DNA of 64,000 bases from an uncultured Tenacibaculum sp. (lineage in GTDB: Bacteria; Bacteroidota; Bacteroidia; Flavobacteriales; Flavobacteriaceae): contig CANMWK010000009.1 in NCBI GenBank assembly GCA_947501615.1, forward strand, positions 62,001 through 126,000. The letters are read 5' to 3'. Each line of letters starts with the position of its first letter. The stretch's first letter is position 1. A program made the translations under genes and the position numbers. The notes below the pieces were generated by a model that saw only the letters and a program-made list of their open reading frames with translations, had not been told where the DNA came from and did no database searches. This document shows positions 18,707-27,703 of the stretch, piece by piece.

Positions 18707-20003
18707 AATTTCAATCTTCTGGTTTAGAAGAGATTTACGTGTTGATGACAATAAAGGATTGTATGAAGCATTAACTAGTGGGCATAAAATCATACCTATT
18801 TTTATTTTTGATAAAAATATTCTTCAAAGACTACCTAAAAATGATGCTCGATTAGCCTTTATTCATGCTAGAATTACATACATTGATAAGATATTTAAGG
18901 AAATAGGAGGTAATTTATTAACGTTTTATAGTACGCCTTTAGAAGCTTTTCAAAGTCTAAGTAAAAGCTATACAATTGAGAATGTATTCACAAATAAAGA
19001 TTACGAACCTTATGCTTTAGAACGAGATCATACAATTAAAGAATTTCTGTCTTCGAAAAACATTGGTTTTAAGGCCTACAAAGACCATGTGATCTTTGAA
19101 GAAAAAGAAGTAGTTAAAGACGATGGTAATCCATATAAAGTATACACTCCATATTCTAAAAAATGGTTAACGAAGTTTTCGACTATTGATTTTGATTTTT
19201 ACCCATCAGAAGAACATCTAAACGAAATAGTTACTTCAGAAAATAAAGCTATTCATTCCATGGCTGAATTAGGTTTTGAATCTACAGTAATTAAAATTCC
19301 AGACTATGATGTCAGTCAACAAATCATTGATGAATACGAAGCGAAACGAAATTTTCCCGCCATAAAAGGAACTTCAAAATTAGGATTACATCTACGTTTT
19401 GGAAGTTATTCTACCAGAAAAGCAGTACAAGAGGCTCGTAAAAGTGATAATATTACGTTTCTAAAAGAATTGATTTGGCGTGAGTTTTTTATTCAAATTC
19501 TTTGGCATTATCCACATACAATAAATCAAGCTTTCAAACCTCAATATGATGGTATAGAATGGAGAAATAATGAGGAGGACTTTAAACGTTGGTGTGAAGG
19601 AAAAACAGGGTACCCTCTTGTAGATGCTGGAATGCGTGAATTGAATGCAACGGGTTTTATGCATAACAGAGTTCGAATGTTAGTTGGTAGTTTTTTATGC
19701 AAACATTTATTAATTGACTGGAGATGGGGGGAAGCTTATTTTGCTGAAAAATTATTAGATTTTGAACAAGCAAGTAATGTAGGAAATTGGCAGTGGGTTG
19801 CTGGTTGTGGTGTAGATGCAGCACCTTATTTTCGAATTTTTAATCCTACGACTCAGATTAAGAAATTTGATAAAGATTTAAAGTATATTAAAAAGTGGGT
19901 TCCAGAATTTCAGGAGCTTACCTATGTTGAACAAATGGTAGATCATAAGTTTGCTAGAGAACGTTGTTTAACTACTTATAAAAATGCATTGGCAAAAACT
20001 TAA
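18699..20003 (+). CDS. Cryptochrome/photolyase family protein
   Basis: 434 residues from ATG 18699. An upstream in-frame ATG at 18687 lies inside the preceding gene and is less likely. The N-terminal alpha/beta antenna domain starts SIFWFRRDLRVDDNKGLYEA. The FAD domain has LIWREFFIQILWHYP, WCEGKTGYPLVDAGMREL, GFMHNRVRMLVGSFL, and the hallmark ASNVGNWQWVAG with ECGxDAAPYF-like GVDAAPYFRIFNP. These residues fit a class I CPD photolyase, so light-driven repair of UV pyrimidine dimers is the likely role. A cryptochrome role cannot be excluded. Confidence 0.92.
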   Translation: MDKISIFWFRRDLRVDDNKGLYEALTSGHKIIPIFIFDKNILQRLPKNDARLAFIHARITYIDKIFKEIGGNLLTFYSTPLEAFQSLSKSYTIENVFTNKDYEPYALERDHTIKEFLSSKNIGFKAYKDHVIFEEKEVVKDDGNPYKVYTPYSKKWLTKFSTIDFDFYPSEEHLNEIVTSENKAIHSMAELGFESTVIKIPDYDVSQQIIDEYEAKRNFPAIKGTSKLGLHLRFGSYSTRKAVQEARKSDNITFLKELIWREFFIQILWHYPHTINQAFKPQYDGIEWRNNEEDFKRWCEGKTGYPLVDAGMRELNATGFMHNRVRMLVGSFLCKHLLIDWRWGEAYFAEKLLDFEQASNVGNWQWVAGCGVDAAPYFRIFNPTTQIKKFDKDLKYIKKWVPEFQELTYVEQMVDHKFARERCLTTYKNALAKT

Positions 20004-20071
20004 CAACTTGTTAATAATCAATAGTGTTGTTTTAATTAAATTTAAAGAATTAACAAGTAAATTGAATTATT

Positions 20072-20434
20072 ATGACCACACAAGAAGTTGCAAATCAATG
20101 GTTGCAAATGTGCAGAGAAGGAAAAAATTTAGATTGTATTACTGAGCTTTATGCTGAAAATGTAGTGAGTAAAGAAATGCCAGGTGTACCTTATGGTGAG
20201 CTTGTTTCAGGAAAAGAAGAAGTTTATAATAAGAGTAAGCAATGGTTAGAAAATGTAGTAGAATTTCATACTTCTGAAATCTCTGAGCCAGTAATTGCAG
20301 AAAATCATTTTACGGCTAAAATGTCTTTTGATGTTACGTTTAAGGATAGGGGAAGACAGCAAATGGAAGAGGTTTGTGTTTTTGAAGTAAAAGATGGAAA
20401 AATAACGAACGAGCAGTTTTTCTATACAATGTAA
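20072..20434 (+). CDS. SnoaL/NTF2-like fold protein
   Basis: 120 residues with the NTF2-like layout: helical start (TTQEVANQWLQMCREGKNLDCITELYAENVVS) read in parts, and strand-rich second half (HFTAKMSFDVTF, EVCVFEVKDGKITNEQFFY). The family includes ligand-binding and isomerase-like proteins, and the function here is open. Monocistronic with a good terminator. Confidence 0.75.
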   Translation: MTTQEVANQWLQMCREGKNLDCITELYAENVVSKEMPGVPYGELVSGKEEVYNKSKQWLENVVEFHTSEISEPVIAENHFTAKMSFDVTFKDRGRQQMEEVCVFEVKDGKITNEQFFYTM

Positions 20435-20465
20435 AAAAATTGAGTTTATCATTTAGATACAATTT

Positions 20466-20488
20466 AAGCCCTGAATTTATCAGGGCTT
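20466..20488 (+). terminator. Terminator after SnoaL-like gene
   Basis: AAGCCCTGA / TCAGGGCTT with a 5-nt loop and T-run. Confidence 0.85.
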
Positions 20489-20491
20489 TTT

Positions 20492-20499
20492 TATATTTG
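20492..20499 (+). promoter_or_regulatory. -7 promoter box of tRNA-Pro(GGG)
   Basis: TATATTTG matches TAnnTTTG and ends 14 nt before the tRNA. It overlaps the T-run of the upstream terminator, so the two genes are tightly packed. Confidence 0.45.
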
Positions 20500-20513
20500 C
20501 TAGTAAATTAATT

Positions 20514-20588
20514 CGGGACGTAGCTTAGTCCGGTTAAAGTGCTGGTCTGGGGGACCAGAGATCGAAGGTTCGAATCCTTTCGTCCCGA
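20514..20588 (+). tRNA. tRNA-Pro (anticodon GGG)
   Basis: A 75-nt cloverleaf with acceptor CGGGACG/CGTCCCG and discriminator A. The anticodon stem CTGGT/ACCAG encloses CTGGGGG, giving GGG. The T-loop TTCGAAT is intact. CCA is not encoded. Confidence 0.95.
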
Positions 20589-20648
20589 CTTTAATTTCAA
20601 CTTCTATTAAATAATTAGTAATTTACAGCCAATAAATATTGAATTGTT

Positions 20649-21245
20649 ATGCGTTTTCTTAAATACTTAATTGTTTTCTTACTAGGTTTTTTTATTGCTA
20701 GATTTTGGTATAATACTGAAGAAAAAAAACATCAAACTGAAGAGATTCAAGTAATGTTACAAGGAGTTGAAAACTTGAGTAAATTGGTTGTTTCTCAAGG
20801 GAATTATTCTGAAATGTATAGTTTTTCAGATACCAAAAAGTATTTCTTTGATTATATTCATTTTGAAAAAAAAGCAATGCTCTCTGTAAATGCTAAAGTA
20901 GAGGTGGGTTATGATTTATCTAAAATAGATATTCAAATTGATAGTGTAGCTAAGCAAATCATTATAAATGCTATTCCTGAAGAAGAGGTTACCATTTCTC
21001 CTGATATTAAATACTTCGATTTACAACAAAGCAAATTTAATACCTTTTCTAATGAGGAATTGAATAAGTTAAGTGATAAATCGGTAAAAATGATTGAAGA
21101 AACTATACAAATGACCGAGCAAAAAAAAGAAGCAAAAACCCGTTTGTTTCAAGAACTTTCTAAAATTTATCAGTTGTCTAAAATTTATAATTGGGAAGTG
21201 GTAGATAATACCAATACATTGAATGAAATACCTTTTTTAGATTAA
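20649..21245 (+). CDS. DUF4230 family protein
   Basis: 198 residues with a short N-terminal transmembrane anchor (YLIVFLLGFFIARFWY), then the DUF4230 body: FSDTKKYFFDYIHFEKKAML, AKVEVGYDLSKIDI, IIINAIPEEEVTISPDIKYF and the FNTFSNEELNKL motif. DUF4230 proteins are conserved membrane-anchored periplasmic proteins of unknown role. Monocistronic. Confidence 0.85.
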   Translation: MRFLKYLIVFLLGFFIARFWYNTEEKKHQTEEIQVMLQGVENLSKLVVSQGNYSEMYSFSDTKKYFFDYIHFEKKAMLSVNAKVEVGYDLSKIDIQIDSVAKQIIINAIPEEEVTISPDIKYFDLQQSKFNTFSNEELNKLSDKSVKMIEETIQMTEQKKEAKTRLFQELSKIYQLSKIYNWEVVDNTNTLNEIPFLD

Positions 21246-21247
21246 AA

Positions 21248-21273
21248 AACTCAGTCCTTTTTAGAACTGAGTT
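21248..21273. terminator. Bidirectional terminator between DUF4230 gene and basic lipoprotein gene
   Basis: AACTCAGT / ACTGAGTT stem with 10-nt loop, in a 44-nt gap between convergent genes. Confidence 0.65.
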
Positions 21274-21289
21274 GTACTAATTTTACTGT

Positions 21290-22342
21290 TTAGTTAGAGT
21301 TGTCATATAAATCCTTGGTGATACTCCAGCTGTATTGAGTTGCTTTAACCCTTATTTGTTGGTTTTTTACACCTAAATTCCCTTCATTTGGATTTAGTGC
21401 TAATCTTGCTCTTCTACTTCGTCTTCGTCTCACAGATTTTCGTCTAGAAATATTTTCACTAGAATTACAATCAAGATATACATTTCCATAAAAATGAATG
21501 CCAATTGGAGTTCTCCTTCTTCTCCATTTCCCTCTTCTTCTTTTATATCCTTTTATTATGGTAACTATTCTCGAAGGTTTAAATCTTTTCTTTCTTCGTA
21601 CTTTATGTTTCACTTTTATAGCTCTTCTACTTCTATGTCCGTTATGATAATAGTTAGACCTTGTAATATAAGTTTTACAAGAAGAGGCTCTTTTAGCATC
21701 ATCATAAGAATCTTCAAGAGTGAAACCTAAAGAAGATAAGTTTTTACTATTACTTGCTTCAATTTTTTGAGTTCTAGATTGTACTAAGTTTACATAGTTT
21801 TTAGTGCTAACCAAACCCCAATCGTAGTATTTGTAATAAATGCCTCCAATTTTAACCTCTGCATATTGATTTAGAAGTGCTCGTTCTACATCGTCAATAA
21901 TAACATGATTATCAGGGTCATTTGTAAAGTCAAGACGTTCATTGCCTTCCTGACGAGTTAACCATAATGTTTCTTTTTTTGCAATTACAGATCGTAAAGA
22001 GGTAAAGTTTTTACTTTTTTCGTAAGCTGTAACAGGAGCAAATTCGTCATAAACAATTTTGTCTTCAATATCATCGATCTCATCCTCAGTTAAATGCCCG
22101 TATTTTTCTAGAAATTTATCATCATAAGCTTCAATTTGGGTATACAAATCTTCAACTGTAGCATCAAAATGCTCAAAACTTTTGAAACTTAATATGTCAT
22201 TAAAAGCGATTAATTTCGATTGAGTTTTAGAAGCTTCAGCATCCAATGAGTTTGTGTCTTCAATGATGTTTTCTTCATTACTACTACATGAAAAAATAAT
22301 GGTAGCAAGGAAAAATATCGTATAAAAAAATGTTTTTTTCAT
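21290..22342 (-). CDS. Lipoprotein with an extremely basic C-terminal half
   Basis: 350 residues. The lipoprotein signal is TIIFSCSSNEEN. The N-terminal half is acidic (DEIDDIEDKIVYDEF). From about residue 235 it becomes strongly Arg/Lys-rich: KVKHKVRRKKRFKPSR, GYKRRRGKWRRRRTP, RRKSVRRRRSRRAR. I recognise no family. An exported protein with such a tail could bind polyanions (DNA, LPS, polysaccharide), but this is inference only. The charge split between acidic first half and basic second half is striking. Own promoter region (22343-22564) without other genes. Confidence 0.65.
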   Translation of the reverse strand: MKKTFFYTIFFLATIIFSCSSNEENIIEDTNSLDAEASKTQSKLIAFNDILSFKSFEHFDATVEDLYTQIEAYDDKFLEKYGHLTEDEIDDIEDKIVYDEFAPVTAYEKSKNFTSLRSVIAKKETLWLTRQEGNERLDFTNDPDNHVIIDDVERALLNQYAEVKIGGIYYKYYDWGLVSTKNYVNLVQSRTQKIEASNSKNLSSLGFTLEDSYDDAKRASSCKTYITRSNYYHNGHRSRRAIKVKHKVRRKKRFKPSRIVTIIKGYKRRRGKWRRRRTPIGIHFYGNVYLDCNSSENISRRKSVRRRRSRRARLALNPNEGNLGVKNQQIRVKATQYSWSITKDLYDNSN

Positions 22343-22436
22343 TCGTATTCGTATTACAAATTTTTGTGGTTTAATATTTGATTTTTAAAACAGATATCTG
22401 ATTGTTTTTACCAAATATTGATACATTTTTTCACTA

Positions 22437-22460
22437 AATAAAAGTTTGAAAACTTTTATT
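22437..22460 (-). terminator. Inverted repeat between waaA and the basic lipoprotein gene
   Basis: AATAAAAGTTT-GA-AAACTTTTATT, near perfect, 105 nt after the waaA stop on the minus strand. It lacks a strong following T-run, so it is a possible terminator or an operator. Confidence 0.35.
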
Positions 22461-22564
22461 CATATTCGTAAGAAACTAATTCAAATTAGTAAGAAATAGT
22501 ATAAGACGAAGTCAATCGTATTAGTATTGAAAGCTTAATTAAGTGATGAAATCTGAAAATTCTG

Positions 22565-23803
22565 TTATACAGTTTTGCTAATGTAATGAAGTATAAATTG
22601 AGTGGCTCCTATATGCTCTTCTACATATTTTTTGTTAATCTCTCCCATAGAAACTCGTAGTTGAATATCCTTTTTCAACTTTTTAAAATTAGTTGAAAAA
22701 TCTTCTGTGTTTATGATAGTTCTACAACCTCCTAGTTTAATTAAATCTACCGCCTCTTTAAATTTTGTGTGTTTTTTGCCTCCAAAAACTACTGGTACTC
22801 CATAAGTTGCTGGCTCTAAAATGTTATGTAAACCAGTTGCTAAACCACCACCAACATAAGCTGCGTTAGCATAAGAGTAGATTTTAGTAAGTAAACCAAT
22901 GTTGTCAATAATCAGTACTTTATAATCTTTAAGATCTACATTATTTCTTTCTGAATATAATATTGTTTTCTCAAGAATAGCATTTCGTAAAGTTTCTATT
23001 TTAATAGCGTCAATGTTATGTGGAGCAATAATGAATTTTTCTTTGTCACTAGCATCTTTATTAATATAACTTATAATACATTCTTCATCTTCTTTCCAAG
23101 TACTTCCAGCAACAATGGTATAGGTATTGTTTTTAAATAATTCAATAGCCTCTAAATCGTTTTTTTGATGTAAAATCTCATATACACGATCAAAGCGAGT
23201 ATCTCCAGAAACTGTTACATTTGAGAAGCCAATAGTATTTAATAAGTCTTTAGACTGATTGTTTTGAACAAAAAAATGATCAAAAGTAGGTAAGAAATTT
23301 CTCATCCATTTTCCATACCAAGTAAAGAAAGATTGTTCTTTCCTAAAAATACCGGAAATAAGTATTGTCTTAGAATTTGTTTGTTTTAACTCTTGAAGTA
23401 AGTTAGGCCAAAACTCATATTTTACAATAATTGAATACTCTGGGTGAATTTGTTGTATAAATCTCTTTACATTACTCCTAGTATCGAAAGGTAAGTAACA
23501 CACGACATCGGCTACATCGTAATTTTTTCGAATTTCATAACCAGAAGGAGAAAAGAAAGTAACAACAATTTTATGGTTTACATATTTTTGTTTTAGTTTT
23601 TCAATGATAGGTCTTGCTTGTTCAAATTCTCCTAGCGAAGCAGCATGAATCCAAAACACACGATCTTCTTTTTCTATGATTTGTAATTGTTGAAATGTAT
23701 CTTTTCTTCCACTAACAAATAACTTTATTTTAGGATTAAGTAAAGCGATTAGGCGTAAAAAAAAGTAAACAATGTGTATTATGATGTTGTATAGGAAAAT
23801 CAT
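22565..23803 (-). CDS. waaA: 3-deoxy-D-manno-octulosonic acid (Kdo) transferase
   Basis: 412 residues. Inner-membrane-associated glycosyltransferase that adds Kdo to lipid A. Recognisable features are FWIHAASLGEFEQARPIIEK near the N-terminus with the catalytic Glu after GEFE, VVTFFSPSGYEIRKNY, the acceptor region HPEYSIIVKYEFWPNLL, LISGIFRKEQSF, and the donor-site stretch AYVGGGLATGLHNILEPATYGVPVVFG (read in parts). Hydrophobic N-terminal anchor present. Own transcript. Confidence 0.93.
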   Translation of the reverse strand: MIFLYNIIIHIVYFFLRLIALLNPKIKLFVSGRKDTFQQLQIIEKEDRVFWIHAASLGEFEQARPIIEKLKQKYVNHKIVVTFFSPSGYEIRKNYDVADVVCYLPFDTRSNVKRFIQQIHPEYSIIVKYEFWPNLLQELKQTNSKTILISGIFRKEQSFFTWYGKWMRNFLPTFDHFFVQNNQSKDLLNTIGFSNVTVSGDTRFDRVYEILHQKNDLEAIELFKNNTYTIVAGSTWKEDEECIISYINKDASDKEKFIIAPHNIDAIKIETLRNAILEKTILYSERNNVDLKDYKVLIIDNIGLLTKIYSYANAAYVGGGLATGLHNILEPATYGVPVVFGGKKHTKFKEAVDLIKLGGCRTIINTEDFSTNFKKLKKDIQLRVSMGEINKKYVEEHIGATQFILHYISKTV

Positions 23804-23824
23804 GTCGTAAAAGTATCAAATAAA

Positions 23825-23852
23825 AAAATCAGTGGCAAAAACCACTGATTTT
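23825..23852 (-). terminator. Terminator of the accC operon
   Basis: AAAATCAGTGG / CCACTGATTTT with a 6-nt loop and T-run in the minus direction, 22 nt after the accC stop. Confidence 0.85.
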
Positions 23853-23873
23853 ATATATAATTTATGAGTATGA

Positions 23874-25211
23874 TTATTTAATCTCAAAATCTTCCATGAA
23901 TTTTGTAGTGTAATTACCAGCTACATAATCTGGATGATCCATTAATTGTCTGTGGAAAGGAATAGTAGTTTTAATTCCTTCGATGATATACTCGTCTAAA
24001 GCACGCTTCATTTTATTAATTGCTTCTTCACGAGTTTGTGCAGTTACAATTAATTTAGCGATCATAGAATCATAATTTGGTGGAATTGTATACCCTGCAT
24101 ATGCATGTGTATCAATACGAACTCCATGTCCACCTGGCTCATGGTAAGAAGTAATCTTTCCAGGAGAAGGTCTAAAGTTCTTATGAGGATCTTCAGCGTT
24201 AATTCTACATTCTATAGAGTGTAACTGAGGTGTGTAATTTTTACCAGAAATTGGTACACCAGCAGCTACTAAAATTTGTTCACGAATTAAATCGTAATCT
24301 ACAACTTCTTCAGTAATTGGGTGTTCTACCTGAATACGAGTATTCATTTCCATAAAGTAGAAGTTACGATGTTTATCCACTAGGAATTCAACAGTACCAG
24401 CACCTTCATACTTAATATATTCAGCAGCTTTAACAGCAGCAACTCCCATAGCATCTCTTAACTCATCTGTCATGAATGGAGAAGGAGTTTCTTCAGTTAA
24501 TTTTTGGTGACGACGTTGTACAGAACAATCTCTTTCAGATAGGTGACACGCTTTACCAAATGAATCACCAACAATTTGAATCTCAATATGTCTTGGCTCT
24601 TCTATTAACTTTTCCATGTACATTCCGTCGTTTCCGAAAGAAGCTTTAGCTTCCATACGAGCAGAATCCCAAGCTGGTTTTAAGTCTTCTTTACTCCAAA
24701 CTGCACGCATACCTTTACCACCACCACCAGCAGTAGCTTTAAGCATTACAGGGAATCCCATATCAACGGCAATCTTCTCAGCTTCTTCATAAGATGCTAA
24801 GATTCCTTCAGAACCAGGAATACAAGGTACACCAGCTGCAATCATTGTTGCTTTAGCTGTTGCTTTATCTCCCATTTTAGAAATCATTTCTTCAGAAGCA
24901 CCAATAAATTTAATATCGTGTTCTTTACAAAGTTTAGAGAACTTTGCATTTTCAGAAAGGAATCCATATCCTGGGTGAATTGCATCTGCATTTGTAATTT
25001 CAGCAGCAGCAATAATTCTATCCATTTTCAAGTAAGACTCGTTACTTGGAGCAGGTCCTATACAAACTGCTTCATCTGCAAATCTTACATGTAAGCTTTC
25101 TGCATCAGCTTTCGAGTAAACCGCTACTGTTTTTATGCCCATTTCTTTACAGGTACGAATTACACGAAGTGCAATTTCACCTCTATTGGCAATTAATATC
25201 TTTTTAAACAT
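23874..25211 (-). CDS. accC: Acetyl-CoA carboxylase biotin carboxylase subunit
   Basis: 445 residues. Carboxylates the biotin on AccB using ATP and bicarbonate, the first step of fatty acid synthesis. Motifs: [18 protein letters not shown] at the N-terminus, ATP-grasp glycine loop [28 protein letters not shown] [14 protein letters not shown], and the catalytic region [20 protein letters not shown]. It follows accB by 52 nt, in the order expected for the fab/acc cluster. Confidence 0.97.
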   Translation of the reverse strand: MFKKILIANRGEIALRVIRTCKEMGIKTVAVYSKADAESLHVRFADEAVCIGPAPSNESYLKMDRIIAAAEITNADAIHPGYGFLSENAKFSKLCKEHDIKFIGASEEMISKMGDKATAKATMIAAGVPCIPGSEGILASYEEAEKIAVDMGFPVMLKATAGGGGKGMRAVWSKEDLKPAWDSARMEAKASFGNDGMYMEKLIEEPRHIEIQIVGDSFGKACHLSERDCSVQRRHQKLTEETPSPFMTDELRDAMGVAAVKAAEYIKYEGAGTVEFLVDKHRNFYFMEMNTRIQVEHPITEEVVDYDLIREQILVAAGVPISGKNYTPQLHSIECRINAEDPHKNFRPSPGKITSYHEPGGHGVRIDTHAYAGYTIPPNYDSMIAKLIVTAQTREEAINKMKRALDEYIIEGIKTTIPFHRQLMDHPDYVAGNYTTKFMEDFEIK

Positions 25212-25263
25212 AATTGTAATAGTTTATTAAATAGCTCTCAAACGATTAAGCTATAGTATAAAA

Positions 25264-25755
25264 TTAAGATGGGTCAACTAAAAATAAAGGTTGATCAAAT
25301 TCAACAGGTGTTGAATCATCTACTAATACTTTTACGATTTTTCCTGAAATTTCAGACTCTATTTCATTAAAAAGCTTCATTGCTTCAATGATACAAACTG
25401 TATCACCAGCTTTAATTTCATCACCAACTTCTACAAACACAGGCTTGTCTGGAGATGGTTTACGGTATAAAGTACCAATGATAGGTGATTTTATAGCTAC
25501 GTATTTAGATTCGTCATCTGATTTTGCAGGAGTGGCAGGAGTTGATGCCTGAGCAACTGGTTGTTGAGCTACAACTTGTGGTGCCGCTACAACTTGTGGT
25601 GCAGTAGCAATAGGTGCAGCCTGAATAATTTTTGTTTCAGGTGCGTCTGATCCAGTTTTTATGGTGATTTTTACATCATCCATCTCTAGTTTTACTTCAC
25701 TAGCACCAGATTTTGCTACGAACTTAATAAGATTTTGAATTTCTTTAATGTCCAT
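25264..25755 (-). CDS. accB: Biotin carboxyl carrier protein of acetyl-CoA carboxylase
   Basis: 163 residues. The biotin-attachment motif is EAMKLFNEIE (the Lys is the biotinyl site, about residue 129). An Ala/Pro/Gln-rich linker (AAPQVVAAPQVVAQQPVAQA) joins the N-terminal helix to the lipoyl-like domain. It carries the carboxyl group between AccC and the carboxyltransferase. It lies 25 nt after fabH. Confidence 0.97.
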   Translation of the reverse strand: MDIKEIQNLIKFVAKSGASEVKLEMDDVKITIKTGSDAPETKIIQAAPIATAPQVVAAPQVVAQQPVAQASTPATPAKSDDESKYVAIKSPIIGTLYRKPSPDKPVFVEVGDEIKAGDTVCIIEAMKLFNEIESEISGKIVKVLVDDSTPVEFDQPLFLVDPS

Positions 25756-25780
25756 TGTCTATAATTTTAGTTGATTGTGT

Positions 25781-26776
25781 CTATTTAGTATATGCCCATT
25801 TTAAATAGATGGATCCCCAAGTGAAACCACCACCAAATGCAGCAAAAATTAAATTATCACCTTTTTTAAGTTCTTTTTCATAGTCTGCAAGTAATAATGG
25901 TAAAGTAGCAGAAGTAGTATTACCATACTTACTGATATTCATCATTACTTTTTCTTCTGCTAAACCAATTCTATTGGCTGTAGCTTCAATAATTCTTTTA
26001 TTAGCTTGATGTGGAACTAACCAATTAACAGTTTCTTTTGTTAAATTGTTTCGTTCTAATATTTTCTCTGATACATCTGCCATGTTAGATACTGCAAATT
26101 TAAATACAGTTCTACCTTCTTGATGTACATAATGTTGGTTGTTTTTTAGTGTTTCTTCTGAAGTAGGTAAAATAGATCCACCAGCATCAATCTTTAAGAA
26201 TTCCCTTCCTACACCATCACTTCTTAAATATTCATCTTGAAAGCCTAGCCCTTCTTCATTAGGTTCAAATAAAGCTGCACCAGCTCCATCACCAAAAATA
26301 ATACAAGTAGCCCTGTCTGTGTAGTCAATAATTGATGACATTTTATCTGCACCAATCAATAAAACTTTTTTGTATCTACCAGATTCTATATAACTAGATG
26401 CTGTAGACATACCATATAAAAAACTAGAACATGCAGCTTGCAAATCATAGGCAAATGCATTTATGGCTCCAATTTTAGTTGCGGTATACACTGCAGTAGA
26501 AGCTACTAACATATCAGGAGTAGCAGTAGCTACTATTACCAAATCAATATCTTTTGGATCAATATTGTTTTTGTGAATTAAATCTTCAGCAGCTTTTATG
26601 GCTAAGAAAGAAGTACCTTTTCCTTCTTCTTTTAATATTCTTCTTTCTTTAATTCCAGTTCTGCTGGTAATCCATTCATCATTGGTATCTACCATTGTTT
26701 CTAACTCTTGATTAGTTAGAATGTAGTCAGGAACATATTTTCCTACTGCGGTTATTGCTGCAGTTATTTTAGCCAT
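25781..26776 (-). CDS. fabH: 3-oxoacyl-ACP synthase III
   Basis: 331 residues. Condenses acetyl-CoA with malonyl-ACP to start fatty acid chains. The catalytic triad is visible: Cys in LQAACSSFLYGM, His in WLVPHQANKRII and Asn in SKYGNTTSATLPLLL. Transcribed with rpmF upstream and accB downstream, the classic L32-fabH-acc order. Confidence 0.97.
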   Translation of the reverse strand: MAKITAAITAVGKYVPDYILTNQELETMVDTNDEWITSRTGIKERRILKEEGKGTSFLAIKAAEDLIHKNNIDPKDIDLVIVATATPDMLVASTAVYTATKIGAINAFAYDLQAACSSFLYGMSTASSYIESGRYKKVLLIGADKMSSIIDYTDRATCIIFGDGAGAALFEPNEEGLGFQDEYLRSDGVGREFLKIDAGGSILPTSEETLKNNQHYVHQEGRTVFKFAVSNMADVSEKILERNNLTKETVNWLVPHQANKRIIEATANRIGLAEEKVMMNISKYGNTTSATLPLLLADYEKELKKGDNLIFAAFGGGFTWGSIYLKWAYTK

Positions 26777-26900
26777 GTCTGTTACTTATAGTAAATTTAG
26801 TTTTCAAAAGTAGTGATTTTTTTTTCACTTGAAAACGAAAAAAACGCCAAAAACATCCGTTTTTGACGTAAAATATGTTAAACTATATAGCTATAATATA

Positions 26901-27095
26901 TTAAGCTTCAGCTTCAGTAGTATCGATTACTACTTGACCACGGTAATATAATTTACCTTCGTGCCAGTGAGCTCTATGGTATAAATGTGCTTCTCCAGTA
27001 GTAGGGTCAACAGCGATTTGAGGCATAGTAGCTTTATAGTGAGTTCTTCTTTTATCTCTTCTAGTTTTTGAAATTTTTCTCTTAGGATGTGCCAT
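26901..27095 (-). CDS. rpmF: 50S ribosomal protein L32
   Basis: 64 residues beginning [19 protein letters not shown], the typical basic N-terminus of L32. It lacks the zinc-binding Cys residues found in some homologues, as usual in Bacteroidota. It lies 2 nt after the DUF177 gene. Confidence 0.96.
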   Translation of the reverse strand: MAHPKRKISKTRRDKRRTHYKATMPQIAVDPTTGEAHLYHRAHWHEGKLYYRGQVVIDTTEAEA

Positions 27096-27097
27096 TT

Positions 27098-27640
27098 CTA
27101 TGTGTTTTTTCCTGTTAGTAAATCTTTTAACTTATCCCACCTTGGGTCGATTGTGTCTTCTTCAACCGATTTTTCTTTATTAATCTCTAATTCCTTTAAT
27201 TTCTCTAAAGCTTCAGATTTCATTGTTCCATTAAGCACATCTGGATGCACTCTTTTTTTAGGGACAGATAAAATAATTAATTCATAAATGTACTGAGCAA
27301 TGTTTAATTCGTATGCTTCAAAAGGTATTATTAAAATTTCTTCATTTTCATCATTAAATTCTTGACCGAACTTAACAATTAACTTGAATGCTCCTTCTAT
27401 TGCTTGGTTAAATGGTTCACTTGTTAAATCGCAAGGAACATTTACAGATCCATTAATAGAGAATAAAATTTCAAATAATGTACTTTTTTTTACAAATTCA
27501 ACATCAACTTTCACATTAGTTGAATTAAATTCTTCGTACTGAAATTCTTCAAAGAACTTATTTTCAATTTGGTATTGAAATTTGTGACTTCCTTCTTTTA
27601 AGCCTACAAAAGGAATAGTATATTCTTTTAAACCTTTCAT
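27098..27640 (-). CDS. DUF177 (YceD) family protein
   Basis: 180 residues. The core pattern [26 protein letters not shown] (in parts) and the acidic centre ending in [17 protein letters not shown] fit the DUF177/YceD family, which is nearly always encoded next to rpmF and is linked to 23S rRNA accumulation. Here it directly precedes rpmF. Confidence 0.9.
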   Translation of the reverse strand: MKGLKEYTIPFVGLKEGSHKFQYQIENKFFEEFQYEEFNSTNVKVDVEFVKKSTLFEILFSINGSVNVPCDLTSEPFNQAIEGAFKLIVKFGQEFNDENEEILIIPFEAYELNIAQYIYELIILSVPKKRVHPDVLNGTMKSEALEKLKELEINKEKSVEEDTIDPRWDKLKDLLTGKNT

Positions 27641-27662
27641 TTACAATATCAATTTGAGGGCG

Positions 27663-27670
27663 CAAATATA
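27663..27670 (-). promoter_or_regulatory. -7 promoter box of the DUF177-rpmF operon
   Basis: TATATTTG on the minus strand matches TAnnTTTG and ends 22 nt before the DUF177 ATG. No clear -33. Confidence 0.4.
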
Positions 27671-27703
27671 GTAAAATATTTTTTTAATACAGAAGAATTA
27701 AAA

